The notes beneath the pieces are model-generated. The model saw only the letters and a program-made list of their open reading frames with translations, had not been told where the DNA came from and did no database searches. Positions 16,656 through 25,824 of a stretch of 64,000 nt of DNA are shown here, one piece after another. The stretch spans positions 1 through 64,000 of the forward strand of contig DASZTO010000010.1 in NCBI GenBank assembly GCA_035548175.1. The letters run 5' to 3'. The first letter of the stretch is position 1. Every line of letters starts with the position of its first letter. Position numbers and translations under genes: made by a program. The DNA is from CALCHA01 sp035548175. GTDB taxonomy: Bacteria > Planctomycetota > Phycisphaerae > WQYP01.

Positions 16656-18734
16656 ATGGCGAGGATGCATTGGCCAGCAAGAGCGGCGGCAGCGGCGACG
16701 CTGCTGACGGCGGCGACGGCGATGGCGCAGGGAACGCAGCCGGCCACGCAACCGGCGGCGACATGGGCGGCAGCGCATTGGACAGTGGGAGTCGACGCGC
16801 GGGGAATGATCGTGTCGATCGTGCGCACGGACGATCCGGCGCACATGAACTGGGTGCGCGACGATGGACCGGCGTGGGGCATGCCGCTGTCGAAGGAGGC
16901 CGGAAAGTTGACGCCGTGGGGAGCGCCGGAGATGTCGTCAAGCGGCGCGGGCGGCAACGAGCTGCGCTTCACGCATGGAGCGCTGAAGCTGACGCTGAAG
17001 CAGACGCTGAACGCGGATTCGCAGCTGGAGCAGCGGTACACATTGACCAACACGTCCGGCGGGCCGGTGGCGCTGGCGGAGGGCGATTTTGGCCTCTGCG
17101 TGCCCTTGCCGGACAATTATCCCAGCGCGGAAATCTCGCTAACGCAGCGCTGCGACACGCATCTGTGGATGGGCGGCAGCGCGGCGTGGATCAACGCGAT
17201 CCGCATGAATGGAACGGCGCCGGAGCTGGGGCTGGTGCTCGAGGAGGGCTCGCTGACGGCCTATTCGATCACGGATCGGCCGTGGAACTCGAACGATCGC
17301 GGATTCTTCGTGGTGCATCCGGCGGCGCGGACGCTGGGGCCTGGGGAGTCGATGACGCTGGCGTGGCGGGTGTTCTGGCATCAGGACTGGCACGACTTTT
17401 TCGCGGAGGCGCAGCGCGTGCCGGGGTTCGTGCGATTGCAGGCGGATCGTTACACGGTGTTTCCCGGGGAGGCGGTGCATATCACGGCGCAGGGCGGCGG
17501 AGCGCTGGCGGGAGCGGCGGTGACGGTCAACGGGCAACCGGTGGCGGCGCAGATTCAGGGGGATCATCTCAGCGCGGAGTTCACGCCGGCGGGCCCGGGA
17601 GACCAGCGGGTGGAGCTGGCGCTGGCGGGAAGGACGGCGTGGATGCGGGCGTATGCGTCGCCGGATCCGATGGCGCTGATTGCGGCGCGCTGCCGGTTCA
17701 TTATCGATCACCAGCAGAAGCATACGCCGGGGGAAGCGATCGACGGGGCGCTGCTGGCGTATGACAACCAGACGAAGGAGCTGGTGCTGGAGAAGTCGAA
17801 CGATCGCAACGCCGGGCGGGAGCGTGTGGGGATGGGGGTGCTGCTGGCGTTGTATGTGCCGCGGTGCGGGGATGCGGCGCTAAAAGCGCGGATCGACGAA
17901 GCGCTGAACGTGTACTGGAAATTTGTGAGCGAGCACCTTCAGGGCGCGGATGGCACGGTGTACAACAACACGGATGATCCCAAGCAGCGGCTGTACAACT
18001 ATCCGTGGGTGGCGATGCTGCACCTGGCGATGTTTCAGGCATATGGGGATGGGAAATACCTCGATGCGTTTGTGCGGACGGTGCGGTCGTTCTATGCGCA
18101 TGGCGGGGCGAAGATGTATCCGATCGATCTGCCGATCCGGGAGGGGCTGGCGGCGCTGACGAAGGCCGGACGGACGCAGGAGCGCGATGAGCTGCTGGGG
18201 CTGTTTCGCGGGCATGCGGATCGGATGATTCAGGTGGGGACGGCGATGCCCAAGAGCGAGGTGAATTACGAGCAGTCGATCGTGGCGCCGGCGTGCGATG
18301 TGCTGTTGCAGGTGGCGGAGGCGACGGGCGACGCGAAGTATCGCACGGCGGCCGAGCCGTTCGTGCAGGCGCTGCTGGCGTTCAACGGGCAGCAGCCGGA
18401 CCACCATCTCAACGATCTGGGCATTCGGCACTGGGATGACTACTGGTTCGGGAAGGGGAAGCTTTATGGCGACACGTTTCCGCATTACTGGAGCACGCTG
18501 ACGGGGATGGTGCTGGCGGATGAAGCGCGGATGGAACCGGGCCAGGCGGACGCGCTGCGGAGGCGGGCGGTGGCGATAGTGGCGAACAGTTTTTCTCTCT
18601 TTTCGGCGGACGGGGCGGCATCGTGCGCGTATGTGTATCCGCTGACGGTGAACGATCGGCCGGGGCAGTTTTATGATGCGTGGGCGAATGACCAGGACTG
18701 GGCGCTGGTGCATTACCTGCTGCTGACGCGGTGA
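16656..18734 (+). CDS. six-hairpin (alpha/alpha toroid) glycosidase-like exported protein, 692 aa
   Basis: A signal peptide (MARMHWPARAAAAATLLTAATAMAQ) is followed by a beta-sandwich-like first half (about residues 30-340) and an all-helical second half with periodic W/Y-rich helices (NYPWVAMLHLAMFQAYGDGKYL, HWDDYWFGKGKLYGDTFPHYW). That order suits secreted six-hairpin-fold glycoside hydrolase relatives found in planctomycetes that degrade polysaccharides. A conserved acid pair cannot be pinned down from the sequence. Codon third positions are mostly G, in contrast to the C bias of plus-strand genes left of 15 kb. A short repeat tract follows the stop. Confidence 0.65.
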   Translation: MARMHWPARAAAAATLLTAATAMAQGTQPATQPAATWAAAHWTVGVDARGMIVSIVRTDDPAHMNWVRDDGPAWGMPLSKEAGKLTPWGAPEMSSSGAGGNELRFTHGALKLTLKQTLNADSQLEQRYTLTNTSGGPVALAEGDFGLCVPLPDNYPSAEISLTQRCDTHLWMGGSAAWINAIRMNGTAPELGLVLEEGSLTAYSITDRPWNSNDRGFFVVHPAARTLGPGESMTLAWRVFWHQDWHDFFAEAQRVPGFVRLQADRYTVFPGEAVHITAQGGGALAGAAVTVNGQPVAAQIQGDHLSAEFTPAGPGDQRVELALAGRTAWMRAYASPDPMALIAARCRFIIDHQQKHTPGEAIDGALLAYDNQTKELVLEKSNDRNAGRERVGMGVLLALYVPRCGDAALKARIDEALNVYWKFVSEHLQGADGTVYNNTDDPKQRLYNYPWVAMLHLAMFQAYGDGKYLDAFVRTVRSFYAHGGAKMYPIDLPIREGLAALTKAGRTQERDELLGLFRGHADRMIQVGTAMPKSEVNYEQSIVAPACDVLLQVAEATGDAKYRTAAEPFVQALLAFNGQQPDHHLNDLGIRHWDDYWFGKGKLYGDTFPHYWSTLTGMVLADEARMEPGQADALRRRAVAIVANSFSLFSADGAASCAYVYPLTVNDRPGQFYDAWANDQDWALVHYLLLTR

Positions 18735-18747
18735 CGCCGTAAATGGC

Positions 18748-18774
18748 CACGAAAAACACGAAAAGGCACGAAAG
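18748..18774. repeat. CACGAAAAACACGAAAAGG word tract
   Basis: Dispersed low-complexity word tract between convergent genes, related in reverse complement to 12621-12647. Confidence 0.55.
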
Positions 18775-18810
18775 AGGATTTTGTTGAGGGCGGGGACGCT
18801 GAACTACAGC

Positions 18811-19659
18811 TTACGACGCTTCGGCGAGTTCGAGCATTTCGGGGGTGACCCACACGGGTTGGCCGACGGGGGCGCCCAGGAAGCGCGAGGCGAGGCGTTC
18901 GAAGCGCTGGCCCTGGTCGGTGACGTAGCAGGTGAGGCGGCCGTCGTGGGGACTGGCGGAGCGGGCGTTCATGGCATCGAGCTGGGCCTGGACGCAGAGG
19001 GCGGTCTGGCGTGCGGAGTCGATGAGGGTGACGGATTCGCCGAGGGTTTCGGCGATGGCGCCGGCGAAGAGGGGGTAGTGGGTGCAGCCGAGGATGAGGG
19101 CGGAGACGTTCATATCGAGGAAGGGCTCGAGGTATTCGCGCAGGGCGAGGCCGACGATGAGATCGCCGGGCTCGCGGCCTTCTTCGATGAGCGGGACGAG
19201 CAGCGGGCAGGCGCGGCCGATGACCTGGAGGGCGGGATCGAGGCCGCGCACGGCGGCGGGATAAGCGCCCGAGGCGATGGTGGCTTCGGTGGCGATCAAC
19301 CCGATGCGTCCGCCTTTTTTTCCGGCGGCGTGCGCGACAGTGACGGCGGCCTGGGCGCCGGGTTCGAGCACGCCGATCAGCGGCACCGAGAAATCATCGC
19401 GGAGTTTATCGAGCGCCAATGCGGAGGCGGTGTTGCAGGCGACGACGAGCAGTTTGGGGCGCAGGCCCATCAGGAAGCCGAGGCATTGGCGGGTGAAGCG
19501 GTGGACGGTGGCGGGGCTTTTGGTGCCGTAGGGCAGGCGTGCGGTGTCGCCGAAGTAAGCGATGGATTCGGCGGGGAGGAGCTGGCGGAGGGCCTTGGCG
19601 ACGGTGAGGCCGCCGAGACCGGAATCAAAAACGCCGATGGGAGCGCCGTTGGCGGGCAT
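18811..19659 (-). CDS. murI: glutamate racemase, 282 aa
   Basis: Makes D-glutamate for peptidoglycan by interconverting L- and D-glutamate without a cofactor. Family features: IGVFDSGLGGLTV at the N-terminus, the first catalytic cysteine C75 in VVACNTASA, and the second C192 in GCTHYPL. The length is normal. Its presence argues for a peptidoglycan wall. The start ATG at 19659 is 20 bp downstream of the rnc stop, so it may be co-transcribed with rnc. Confidence 0.96.
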   Translation of the reverse strand: MPANGAPIGVFDSGLGGLTVAKALRQLLPAESIAYFGDTARLPYGTKSPATVHRFTRQCLGFLMGLRPKLLVVACNTASALALDKLRDDFSVPLIGVLEPGAQAAVTVAHAAGKKGGRIGLIATEATIASGAYPAAVRGLDPALQVIGRACPLLVPLIEEGREPGDLIVGLALREYLEPFLDMNVSALILGCTHYPLFAGAIAETLGESVTLIDSARQTALCVQAQLDAMNARSASPHDGRLTCYVTDQGQRFERLASRFLGAPVGQPVWVTPEMLELAEAS

Positions 19660-19679
19660 GCAGGTCTCCGTCCGTGGAG

Positions 19680-20522
19680 TTACGGGAGGCTGTCGGGGTC
19701 GGCCGAGTCGTCGTGAGCGTCACGGGCCTCGGCGGCGGCGACTTCGGAGGGCAGCGGGCCTTCGCGGGCCAGGACGCCGAGTTCTTCGAGGGCATTTTGG
19801 GCGGCCTTTTGTTCGGCCTGCTTTTTGGCGGAGCCCCACGCGCTGCCGAAGGCCTGGGCGCCGATGACGACGCGGACCTCGAAGCACTTGGAGTGGTCGG
19901 GGCCCTTTTCGTCGAGCAGCTCGTACATGGGCGTGGCGGCCATGTTTTTCTGGGCGTGCTGCTGGAGGAGGCTCTTGAAATTCTGCTGGTGGGTGGTGGC
20001 GGCGAACTGCTGGATGTAGGGGTCCATGTGGGTGAGGATGAAGCGGCTGGCGTCCGCGAAACCGCCGTCGAGATAGATCGCGGCGATGATCGATTCGAGC
20101 ACGCCGGCGGCGAGGGAGCTGGGCATGTCGGCGCCGCTGCCGGGGGAAGCGACGCCGTTGCCGCCGGCCTTGCGGCCCATCATGCCTTTGCCCACGAAGA
20201 TGAGGTCGGTCAGCCCGATGGCGTTGGCGACGGCGGCGCAGGTGTTGCGGCTGACGACGGCGGATTTGAGCTTGGTCAGGTCGCCTTCGAGGTAATCGGG
20301 AAAAAGTTCGAAGAGACGGTGGCAGACGATGAGGCCCAGGACGGAGTCGCCGAGGAATTCGAGGCGTTCGTTGGAGAGGCGGCGGTCGTCGGCGATGGAG
20401 GCGTGGGTGAGGGCTTCCTTGAGGAGGGTGAGGTTGGCGAAGCGATGGCCGAGGATGGTTTCGCAGCGGGCGGCGAGGTCGTCGAGGGAAGGATCGAGGG
20501 GGGGCGGAACGTCGGGGTCCAT
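19680..20522 (-). CDS. rnc: ribonuclease III, 280 aa
   Basis: Double-strand-specific endoribonuclease acting in rRNA and mRNA processing. It has the catalytic signature ERLEFLGDSVLG (residues 52-63), an acidic second site (LAAGVLESIIAAIYLDGG) and a C-terminal double-stranded RNA binding domain (about residues 170-250), followed by a disordered acidic tail. I set the start at 20522 (MDPDVPP); upstream in-frame sequence is Arg/Pro-rich and lacks family similarity. An insert rich in Gly/Ser before the second site (about residues 110-125) is unusual. It diverges from dnaN. Confidence 0.95.
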   Translation of the reverse strand: MDPDVPPPLDPSLDDLAARCETILGHRFANLTLLKEALTHASIADDRRLSNERLEFLGDSVLGLIVCHRLFELFPDYLEGDLTKLKSAVVSRNTCAAVANAIGLTDLIFVGKGMMGRKAGGNGVASPGSGADMPSSLAAGVLESIIAAIYLDGGFADASRFILTHMDPYIQQFAATTHQQNFKSLLQQHAQKNMAATPMYELLDEKGPDHSKCFEVRVVIGAQAFGSAWGSAKKQAEQKAAQNALEELGVLAREGPLPSEVAAAEARDAHDDSADPDSLP

Positions 20523-20811
20523 CAGGCACCTTGCAGCGGGACGCAGGAGGAGCGGGGGGTCCGGCGATGGCGGTGCCAAGGGATGGCGCGAACGGCTGGA
20601 GCGGTCGAAGTTCCGCGGGCAGACGAGACTGCGGCGGGTCGGCAGGTCCAGCGATTGGCGACACACGAGCGCCTCAACCGGCGTGGTGAGGTTACTTTAG
20701 CGGTGCGGCGGGGGGGAAGCAATCGCGGCCCTTGGCGGGGCGGGGCGGTTGCATTAGGATGCGCGACGCGAATTTGCCCGCACCGTGCCCTTTCCACGAG
20801 GAACCTGCGCC

Positions 20812-21957
20812 ATGAAATTACTCGTCAACCGCGCCGCTCTGGTAGAAGCTCTGGGCCTTGCCTCTTCGGTGGTTCTGGCACGCACGCCCAAGCCGGTGCT
20901 GACGTGTGTGAAGCTGATCGCCAACAGCACCGGGGGCGGGCCCAAGACGCTGACGGTGGTGGCGACGGACATGGAGCTGGCGCTGCAATACACGCTGACG
21001 CAGGTGGATATTGCGACGCCGGGGGTGGCGTTGATACCGGCGGGGAAGCTGTCGGAGATCGTGAACAACTCGCCGGACGACACGCTGACGCTGGAGACGA
21101 ATGCGGACACGACGGTGATCAAGGGGTCGGACGCGCATTACAAGGTGTTCGGCTACAACCCGGAGGAGTTTCCGCCGGTGTCGAGCTTTGACGGGGAGCC
21201 GGACTTTTCGCTGTCGGCGGGGAGTTTGCGGACGCTGCTGGATCGGACGCGGTTTGCGGCGGCGCGGGAGATGACGCGTTATGCGATCAACGGGGTGTTG
21301 TTCGAGAAGAAGGGCAAGAAGTTGTCGCTGGTGGCGACGGACGGGCATCGGCTGGCGCAGACGAAGGATGACACGATCGGGGAGGAGGGGGGCAAGGATG
21401 TTTCGGCGGTGGTGCCGATCAAGGCGATCAATTTGATCGAGCGGCTGCTGACGGATCCGGAGCAGACGGTGTCGCTGCAATTCAAGGAAAACAAGCTGTT
21501 CGTGCAGATTGGCGGCGGTTCGACCGATGCCGGCGGCGGGGTGACGGCGACGATGTCGACGAGCCTGGTGGAGGGGACGTTCCCGCCGTATGCGGATGTG
21601 ATTCCGAAGGATTCGGACAAGAAGGTGACGCTGAACCGGGATCGGTTTTTCTCGGCGGTGCGGCGTGCGGCGCTGCTGACGAACGAGGAATCGAAGGGGG
21701 TGCGGCTGGCGTTTTCGGGCGGGATGCTGTCGATTCAATCGCGTGCGCCGGAGATGGGCGAGGCGAAGATCGATTTGCCGGTGGAATATGGGGGTGAGGC
21801 GCTGGAGATCGGATTCAACCCGACGTATCTGCTGGATGCGTTGAAGGTGGCGGATCAGGAGACGGTGACGTTCGAGATGAAGACGCCGAACAAGCCGGGG
21901 CTTTTGCGGAGCGGGCCGGGGTTTTTGTATGTGGTGATGCCGGTGAATTTGAGCTGA
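20812..21957 (+). CDS. dnaN: DNA polymerase III sliding clamp subunit beta, 381 aa
   Basis: The ring-shaped clamp tethers the replicative polymerase to DNA. Three repeated clamp folds are visible, with the MELALQ segment in the first, ATDGHRLA in the second (about residue 180) and the C-terminal pocket ending in VMPVNL. Starts at 20812 with GAGGAA ten bases upstream. The gene is followed by DUF721 (dciA-like) and a gap with DnaA boxes, a neighbourhood typical of chromosomal replication origins. dnaA itself is not in the window. Confidence 0.97.
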   Translation: MKLLVNRAALVEALGLASSVVLARTPKPVLTCVKLIANSTGGGPKTLTVVATDMELALQYTLTQVDIATPGVALIPAGKLSEIVNNSPDDTLTLETNADTTVIKGSDAHYKVFGYNPEEFPPVSSFDGEPDFSLSAGSLRTLLDRTRFAAAREMTRYAINGVLFEKKGKKLSLVATDGHRLAQTKDDTIGEEGGKDVSAVVPIKAINLIERLLTDPEQTVSLQFKENKLFVQIGGGSTDAGGGVTATMSTSLVEGTFPPYADVIPKDSDKKVTLNRDRFFSAVRRAALLTNEESKGVRLAFSGGMLSIQSRAPEMGEAKIDLPVEYGGEALEIGFNPTYLLDALKVADQETVTFEMKTPNKPGLLRSGPGFLYVVMPVNLS

Positions 21958-22015
21958 GCGCGGTCGGGCGGGGCCGGGGGGGGGGAGGGGCAGCGGATCG
22001 TGAAGGAAGTGGTGC

Positions 22016-22477
22016 ATGCCGAAGGATCCGCGGAAGAAGAAGGGGCGTCCGGCGGGGGATGCGGGGGCGCCGGCGGAGGGAGGGATCTCGAACCTGGAGA
22101 TGGCGGGGGATCGGCTGAAGATTTATTCGCTGCAGAACCTGCTGACGAACAAGCGGAGTCCGGAGACGCGGGATGTGGCGCGGCTGGGGGACGTGCTGCT
22201 GCCGTGGTTTGAGAAGGCGGTCAGCAAGCCGGGGGAGAAGCTGGAAGGGGTGCTGGAGCTTTGGCAGCGGCTTGTGCCGGGGGCGTTGCTGGGGCGGTCG
22301 CGGTTGCTGGGTCTGCACCGGGGGACGCTGAACGTGGCGTTGGATTCAGCGACGGTGCGGGCGGAGGTGGATGGGTTGTTGCGGGGAGGGTTGCTGCGGG
22401 AGCTGCAGAAGGAATCGCGCGGGGTGGTGTACCGGGTGAAGACCAGCGTGCAGGGGCTGCGGCGGGAAGCATCGTGA
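22016..22477 (+). CDS. dciA: DUF721 / DciA-like protein, 153 aa
   Basis: Contains the DUF721 core, with LGDVLLPWFEKAV, ELWQRLVPG and RGTLNVALDSATVRAEVDGLL. DciA proteins load or activate the replicative helicase DnaB in bacteria that lack DnaC. A Lys/Arg/Gly-rich N-terminal extension of about 30 residues is present. The start ATG at 22016 lies 58 bp after dnaN, so the two are probably one transcript. The DUF721 assignment is good; the DciA role is inferred from family knowledge and position. Confidence 0.8.
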   Translation: MPKDPRKKKGRPAGDAGAPAEGGISNLEMAGDRLKIYSLQNLLTNKRSPETRDVARLGDVLLPWFEKAVSKPGEKLEGVLELWQRLVPGALLGRSRLLGLHRGTLNVALDSATVRAEVDGLLRGGLLRELQKESRGVVYRVKTSVQGLRREAS

Positions 22478-22914
22478 GGGGCGGAGGTTAGGGCATTGCG
22501 GGGGCGATTCCCCCCCTCAACAGGGGGTGTGGCGACAAGTTATCCACAATGGGCGTGGCGGGAGGCCGGGGTGATGGGGAGGTGCGTTTTTCCGGTGGGG
22601 GTGGGGGATACGGGTCTTCTTTTTAAAAGAGTATATCCATCGTAGTAAGGCCTGTGGGGATGTGGACAGGTTTGGCGGTCTGCGGATAAACATTGGCAGA
22701 GTAGTGAGTTAAAGTTATCCACCGGGAGCGAGAGAAGGTGCATAAGCTGTCGGGTGGCTGTCGCGCCGGTGGCCGGATGGGAAGATGGGGAGGTTATGAA
22801 AGAATGGTAAGTGACACCAGGAGGGTGCTGGGAACAGGCGGAGGCGCGACGGGAGGGGGTGGAAAAATAGCTTTTCCACACCTCGTGCACAAAGGGCGCG
22901 ACAGGGGAATGGGT
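22478..22914. other. candidate replication origin region
   Basis: Non-coding gap of 437 bp right after dnaN-dciA. It contains a perfect DnaA box TTATCCACA at 22540-22548, consensus-matching TTTTCCACA at 22872-22880, and one-mismatch boxes at 22681-22689 (minus strand) and 22715-22723. An AT-rich patch, with CTTCTTTTTAAAAGAGTATA, lies at about 22616-22635. The density of boxes is far above chance for such GC-rich DNA. No gene is convincing here. The switch in strand composition is nearer 15.5 kb, so the call needs genome-wide skew. Confidence 0.5.
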
Positions 22915-23580
22915 TCAGCGTCGCCGGCGGCGGAGGAGGATGGCGGAGGCCGCGGTCAGCAGGGTTAAGGAGGCGGGCTCGGGGACGGGGGCGACGGTCA
23001 GTTCATCGCCGTTGACGTTGAAGTGGTCGACGTAGAGGGTTTGGTCTTGGAAGGCGCCGGCGTCGAGGTCGATCGAGGCGAAGGAGATCGAGGTGCCCCG
23101 GAGAACGCCGAGGGCCTCGGCATAGGTGAGGGTGGCGGCGTCGGGGGCGTCGGAGAGTTCGTGGAGGTCCCAGATGGGGGCGTTGGAATTGGGATCGATG
23201 AGGTTTCCGGTGGTGGTCCACTGGTTGAGGACGTCTGGGGTGAGGGTGATGAAGACATGTTTGAGGCCGGAGCCATCGAGGGCGACGTGATAGAGGGTGA
23301 TGCGGGGGCTTTGGGCGACTTCCTCGCCGCCGGCCATATCGAGGTCGGTGCTGAGGGTGGTGAGCTGGTCGAAGGGGATGGCGATGGGGGCGGGGTCATA
23401 GAGGACGGTGCCGAAGGAGGTGGCGTCGGTGGTGGTGAGGCGGATGGCGTCGGGGAAAGGGGGCGGGGCGTTATGAACGATCGTGGCGGTGCCGAGGAGG
23501 GAGAAGGTGCCGGCGGAGGCGGGTGCGGAGAGAGCGGCGATGGCGATGGCGGGGAGGAAGAGCCGGAGGGAAGGGGTCAT
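22915..23580 (-). CDS. PEP-CTERM sorting domain protein, 221 aa
   Basis: An N-terminal signal peptide (MTPSLRLFLPAIAIAALSAPASA) precedes a beta-rich exported domain. The C-terminus is a textbook PEP-CTERM tail: VPEPASLTLL, a hydrophobic helix, then a run of arginines. Proteins with this tail are processed by exosortase and are often surface-linked. AAGGAG precedes the start codon at 23580. The middle is not similar to a named family. No exosortase is in view. Confidence 0.85.
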   Translation of the reverse strand: MTPSLRLFLPAIAIAALSAPASAGTFSLLGTATIVHNAPPPFPDAIRLTTTDATSFGTVLYDPAPIAIPFDQLTTLSTDLDMAGGEEVAQSPRITLYHVALDGSGLKHVFITLTPDVLNQWTTTGNLIDPNSNAPIWDLHELSDAPDAATLTYAEALGVLRGTSISFASIDLDAGAFQDQTLYVDHFNVNGDELTVAPVPEPASLTLLTAASAILLRRRRR

Positions 23581-23826
23581 TTGCAGCTCCTTGGAGCGGT
23601 CAGGCAGGTCGTGCGTGAGGAGCGGGGGCAAGGGCAGGCGACGGGGCGAAGTCAGGTGCTGCGGGTGTGGCCGGAGGTGGAGACCGAGTGCAGGAAGTGG
23701 CCGATGCTTTTCCGCCAAAGGTAGAGATACCACGGAACTGGCGTGAAGCAAGCGTCCGATAAGCGGAATTGGAAAAATCGATGGGATTGCCTGGGGGTGG
23801 CGGGGGTTTGCGGGGTGAGGCCCGGG

Positions 23827-25278
23827 TTACTCGGGGACGACTTGCTGGGGGCCAGGGTCGGATCTGACGGCGCGGCCGGGGCGTGTGGCGGGCGTGGCGG
23901 GTCCGGGGGTTTTGACATCGTCCTTGGGAGGGGGTGGGGCGGTAGCGAAATCATTGGCGTGTGTGCGGCCCCAGGTTTGGAGTTTGCGGACGAGGGTGTT
24001 TTCCTCGGGCTGTCCGCCTTTGAGGAGCCAGCGGTCGCCGAAGTTGGAGTATTTGTGGATGTTGTAATCGTCGGGGTCCTGGCCGATGGCTTTGAGGAGG
24101 AGTGCGGCGGCATCGATGCGGGAGGAGTAGCGGACCTTTTCGTTGTTGTTGACGGTGGTGTCGTAGCCGTCAGAGATGTCCATGTTGAGGACTTTGAGGA
24201 GGAAGGGGACGGCTTCTTTGGGTTTGTAGGCTTCCATGAGGCGGGAGATGGCGCGGCCGCCCTCGCCGTAGTTGGGGGAGATGACGCGCCAGCGGTAGTC
24301 GTTGTTGTTGGTCATGGAGCCGGCCATTTCTTTGAACATGGCATTGAGGCGGTCGGTGACTTTGTCGGATTTCATGCCGATGAGGACATCGACGGCGACG
24401 TCGGCATCCTGCTGGGCGTAGGGGTTCTGGTTCTGGTTGTAGATGACGATGGTGCGGCCGCGGATGCTGATGGTGCGCTGGGGGGTGGATTGCTGGCGGA
24501 ACTGGTTCATGGCGAAACCGACGGCGTGGTCCCAGATAGCGTCGAGAATGGGCGGGGAGATGGGGCGGTCTGCGACGGCGTCGATGGTGGTGAGGGAGAC
24601 TTCGCGGTCGCGGTCATTGAGGAGCTGGACGAGGAGCCAGTCGGCTTCGGGGCCGGTGAACTTGGCGATTTCGCGGGAGGCTTTGGCACGGACCTGGGGA
24701 TCGCGGTTGTAGGCGCGGGCGATGAGGGGGAGATTTTCGGGGCGGATGCCCCATTGGAGGAGGCTTTCGCGCTGGGATTCCGGGAGGGCCATGACATCGA
24801 CGGCCCAGCGGGAGACGGCGCCGTTGAATTCCATGAGGCCGGCGACGCGGGTCTGGGAATCGCCGGCGGCGCCCTGGGTCATCTGGGAGAGCTGATCGGC
24901 GAGGCCTTGCTGGACGCGGAGGAGGAGGTCCTGGACCTGGACCATTTGCTGGAATTGGCGGGTCATGGCGAGTTCGAGGTCGTTGACGGCTTTGACGCGG
25001 GTTTGGAAGTCTTCCGCGGACATGCGCTTGAGGGCGTCGATGAGTTCGGGCGGGACGGTGGAGACTTTGGGATCGAGGGGAGGGAGGACAACGGTGGCGC
25101 CGGGGGGAATGGAGGAGGCGGTCGCGGCGGGATCAGCGGGAGCGGTCGTGGGCGAGGGAGTCGAGGCGCGGCGGGTGTCGGTGGGCTGCGGCGGGGCGGG
25201 CCGGGAGGGGGTGGACTGGCAGGCGGCGGAGGCGGCGGCGAGGGTGAGGGTGATGGCGATGAGAGGGCGGCGAGGCAT
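23827..25278 (-). CDS. HEAT-like lipoprotein paralogue A, 483 aa
   Basis: A signal peptide with a lipobox-like SAAC (MPRRPLIAITLTLAAASAAC) is followed by a Pro/Thr-rich linker and a long helical domain with HEAT-like repeats (residues about 110-420), including SAEDFQTRVKAVNDLELAM and DPQVRAKASREIAKFTGPEADWLLVQLLNDRD. It is paralogous to 25825-27111: both share the same opening (P.DL/S.EDF..R), the ADWxLxxLL segment and a C-terminal W-x-x-x-H-A motif. It probably acts as a scaffold; the partner is unknown. The start is set by the signal peptide. Confidence 0.7.
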   Translation of the reverse strand: MPRRPLIAITLTLAAASAACQSTPSRPAPPQPTDTRRASTPSPTTAPADPAATASSIPPGATVVLPPLDPKVSTVPPELIDALKRMSAEDFQTRVKAVNDLELAMTRQFQQMVQVQDLLLRVQQGLADQLSQMTQGAAGDSQTRVAGLMEFNGAVSRWAVDVMALPESQRESLLQWGIRPENLPLIARAYNRDPQVRAKASREIAKFTGPEADWLLVQLLNDRDREVSLTTIDAVADRPISPPILDAIWDHAVGFAMNQFRQQSTPQRTISIRGRTIVIYNQNQNPYAQQDADVAVDVLIGMKSDKVTDRLNAMFKEMAGSMTNNNDYRWRVISPNYGEGGRAISRLMEAYKPKEAVPFLLKVLNMDISDGYDTTVNNNEKVRYSSRIDAAALLLKAIGQDPDDYNIHKYSNFGDRWLLKGGQPEENTLVRKLQTWGRTHANDFATAPPPPKDDVKTPGPATPATRPGRAVRSDPGPQQVVPE

Positions 25279-25391
25279 GGCTTCTCCGAGGTAAGCCTGA
25301 TGAGCGCGGGTGTGGGTGCATGGTACCACGGGAACCCCTTGGACGCGCAAGGGGTGGTGCGGGTTCCGCGAAGGAAATGGAGCGGCGGGCG

Positions 25392-25805
25392 TTACTTGCG
25401 CCAGGCGATGAAGAAGGCCATGATGGTGCCAGCGATGATGTTCAGCCAGGCAAACGGATAGACGCGACCGAGGTGCGTGAGGAAGAAAAGGAGGGAGGGG
25501 TCCTCGGGCTGGGGAAGGCTGATCATCCATTGGGCGTAGATACTCGCGCAGGTGGCGATTGCTGCGGCCATGAGAGCGAGGATCCAGTCGCTTTTGCGGG
25601 TCACAAAGCTACTGACGACCCATGCGCCGGCGCCGGTCAAAGGTCCGACCGCGATGAGGGCGTAAATGCCGGCATGCAGGGCAAGCACTGCGACCACGCA
25701 TCCGACAACGGCACCGATGATCGCGCCGATGCAGGCGAGCGGATAGGCGAGGGCTTCGCCCCAGGTGCCGGCGCCGGGTTGGGGGGCGGCATTGTGTTCG
25801 GACAT
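25392..25805 (-). CDS. hypothetical membrane protein, 137 aa
   Basis: Four predicted helices, starting MSEHNAAPQPGAGTW, with a charged loop TRKSDW between the second and third. No family is recognised. It is set between two paralogous HEAT-like genes on the same strand, so one transcription unit may include all three. Confidence 0.6.
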   Translation of the reverse strand: MSEHNAAPQPGAGTWGEALAYPLACIGAIIGAVVGCVVAVLALHAGIYALIAVGPLTGAGAWVVSSFVTRKSDWILALMAAAIATCASIYAQWMISLPQPEDPSLLFFLTHLGRVYPFAWLNIIAGTIMAFFIAWRK

Positions 25806-25824
25806 GGCAGCGCTCCGGAGGGGG

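Noticed and set aside
19674..20700. Plus-strand open frames opposite murI and rnc
   Set aside because: They are mirror frames of clear enzymes and have low-complexity Gly/Glu-rich products.
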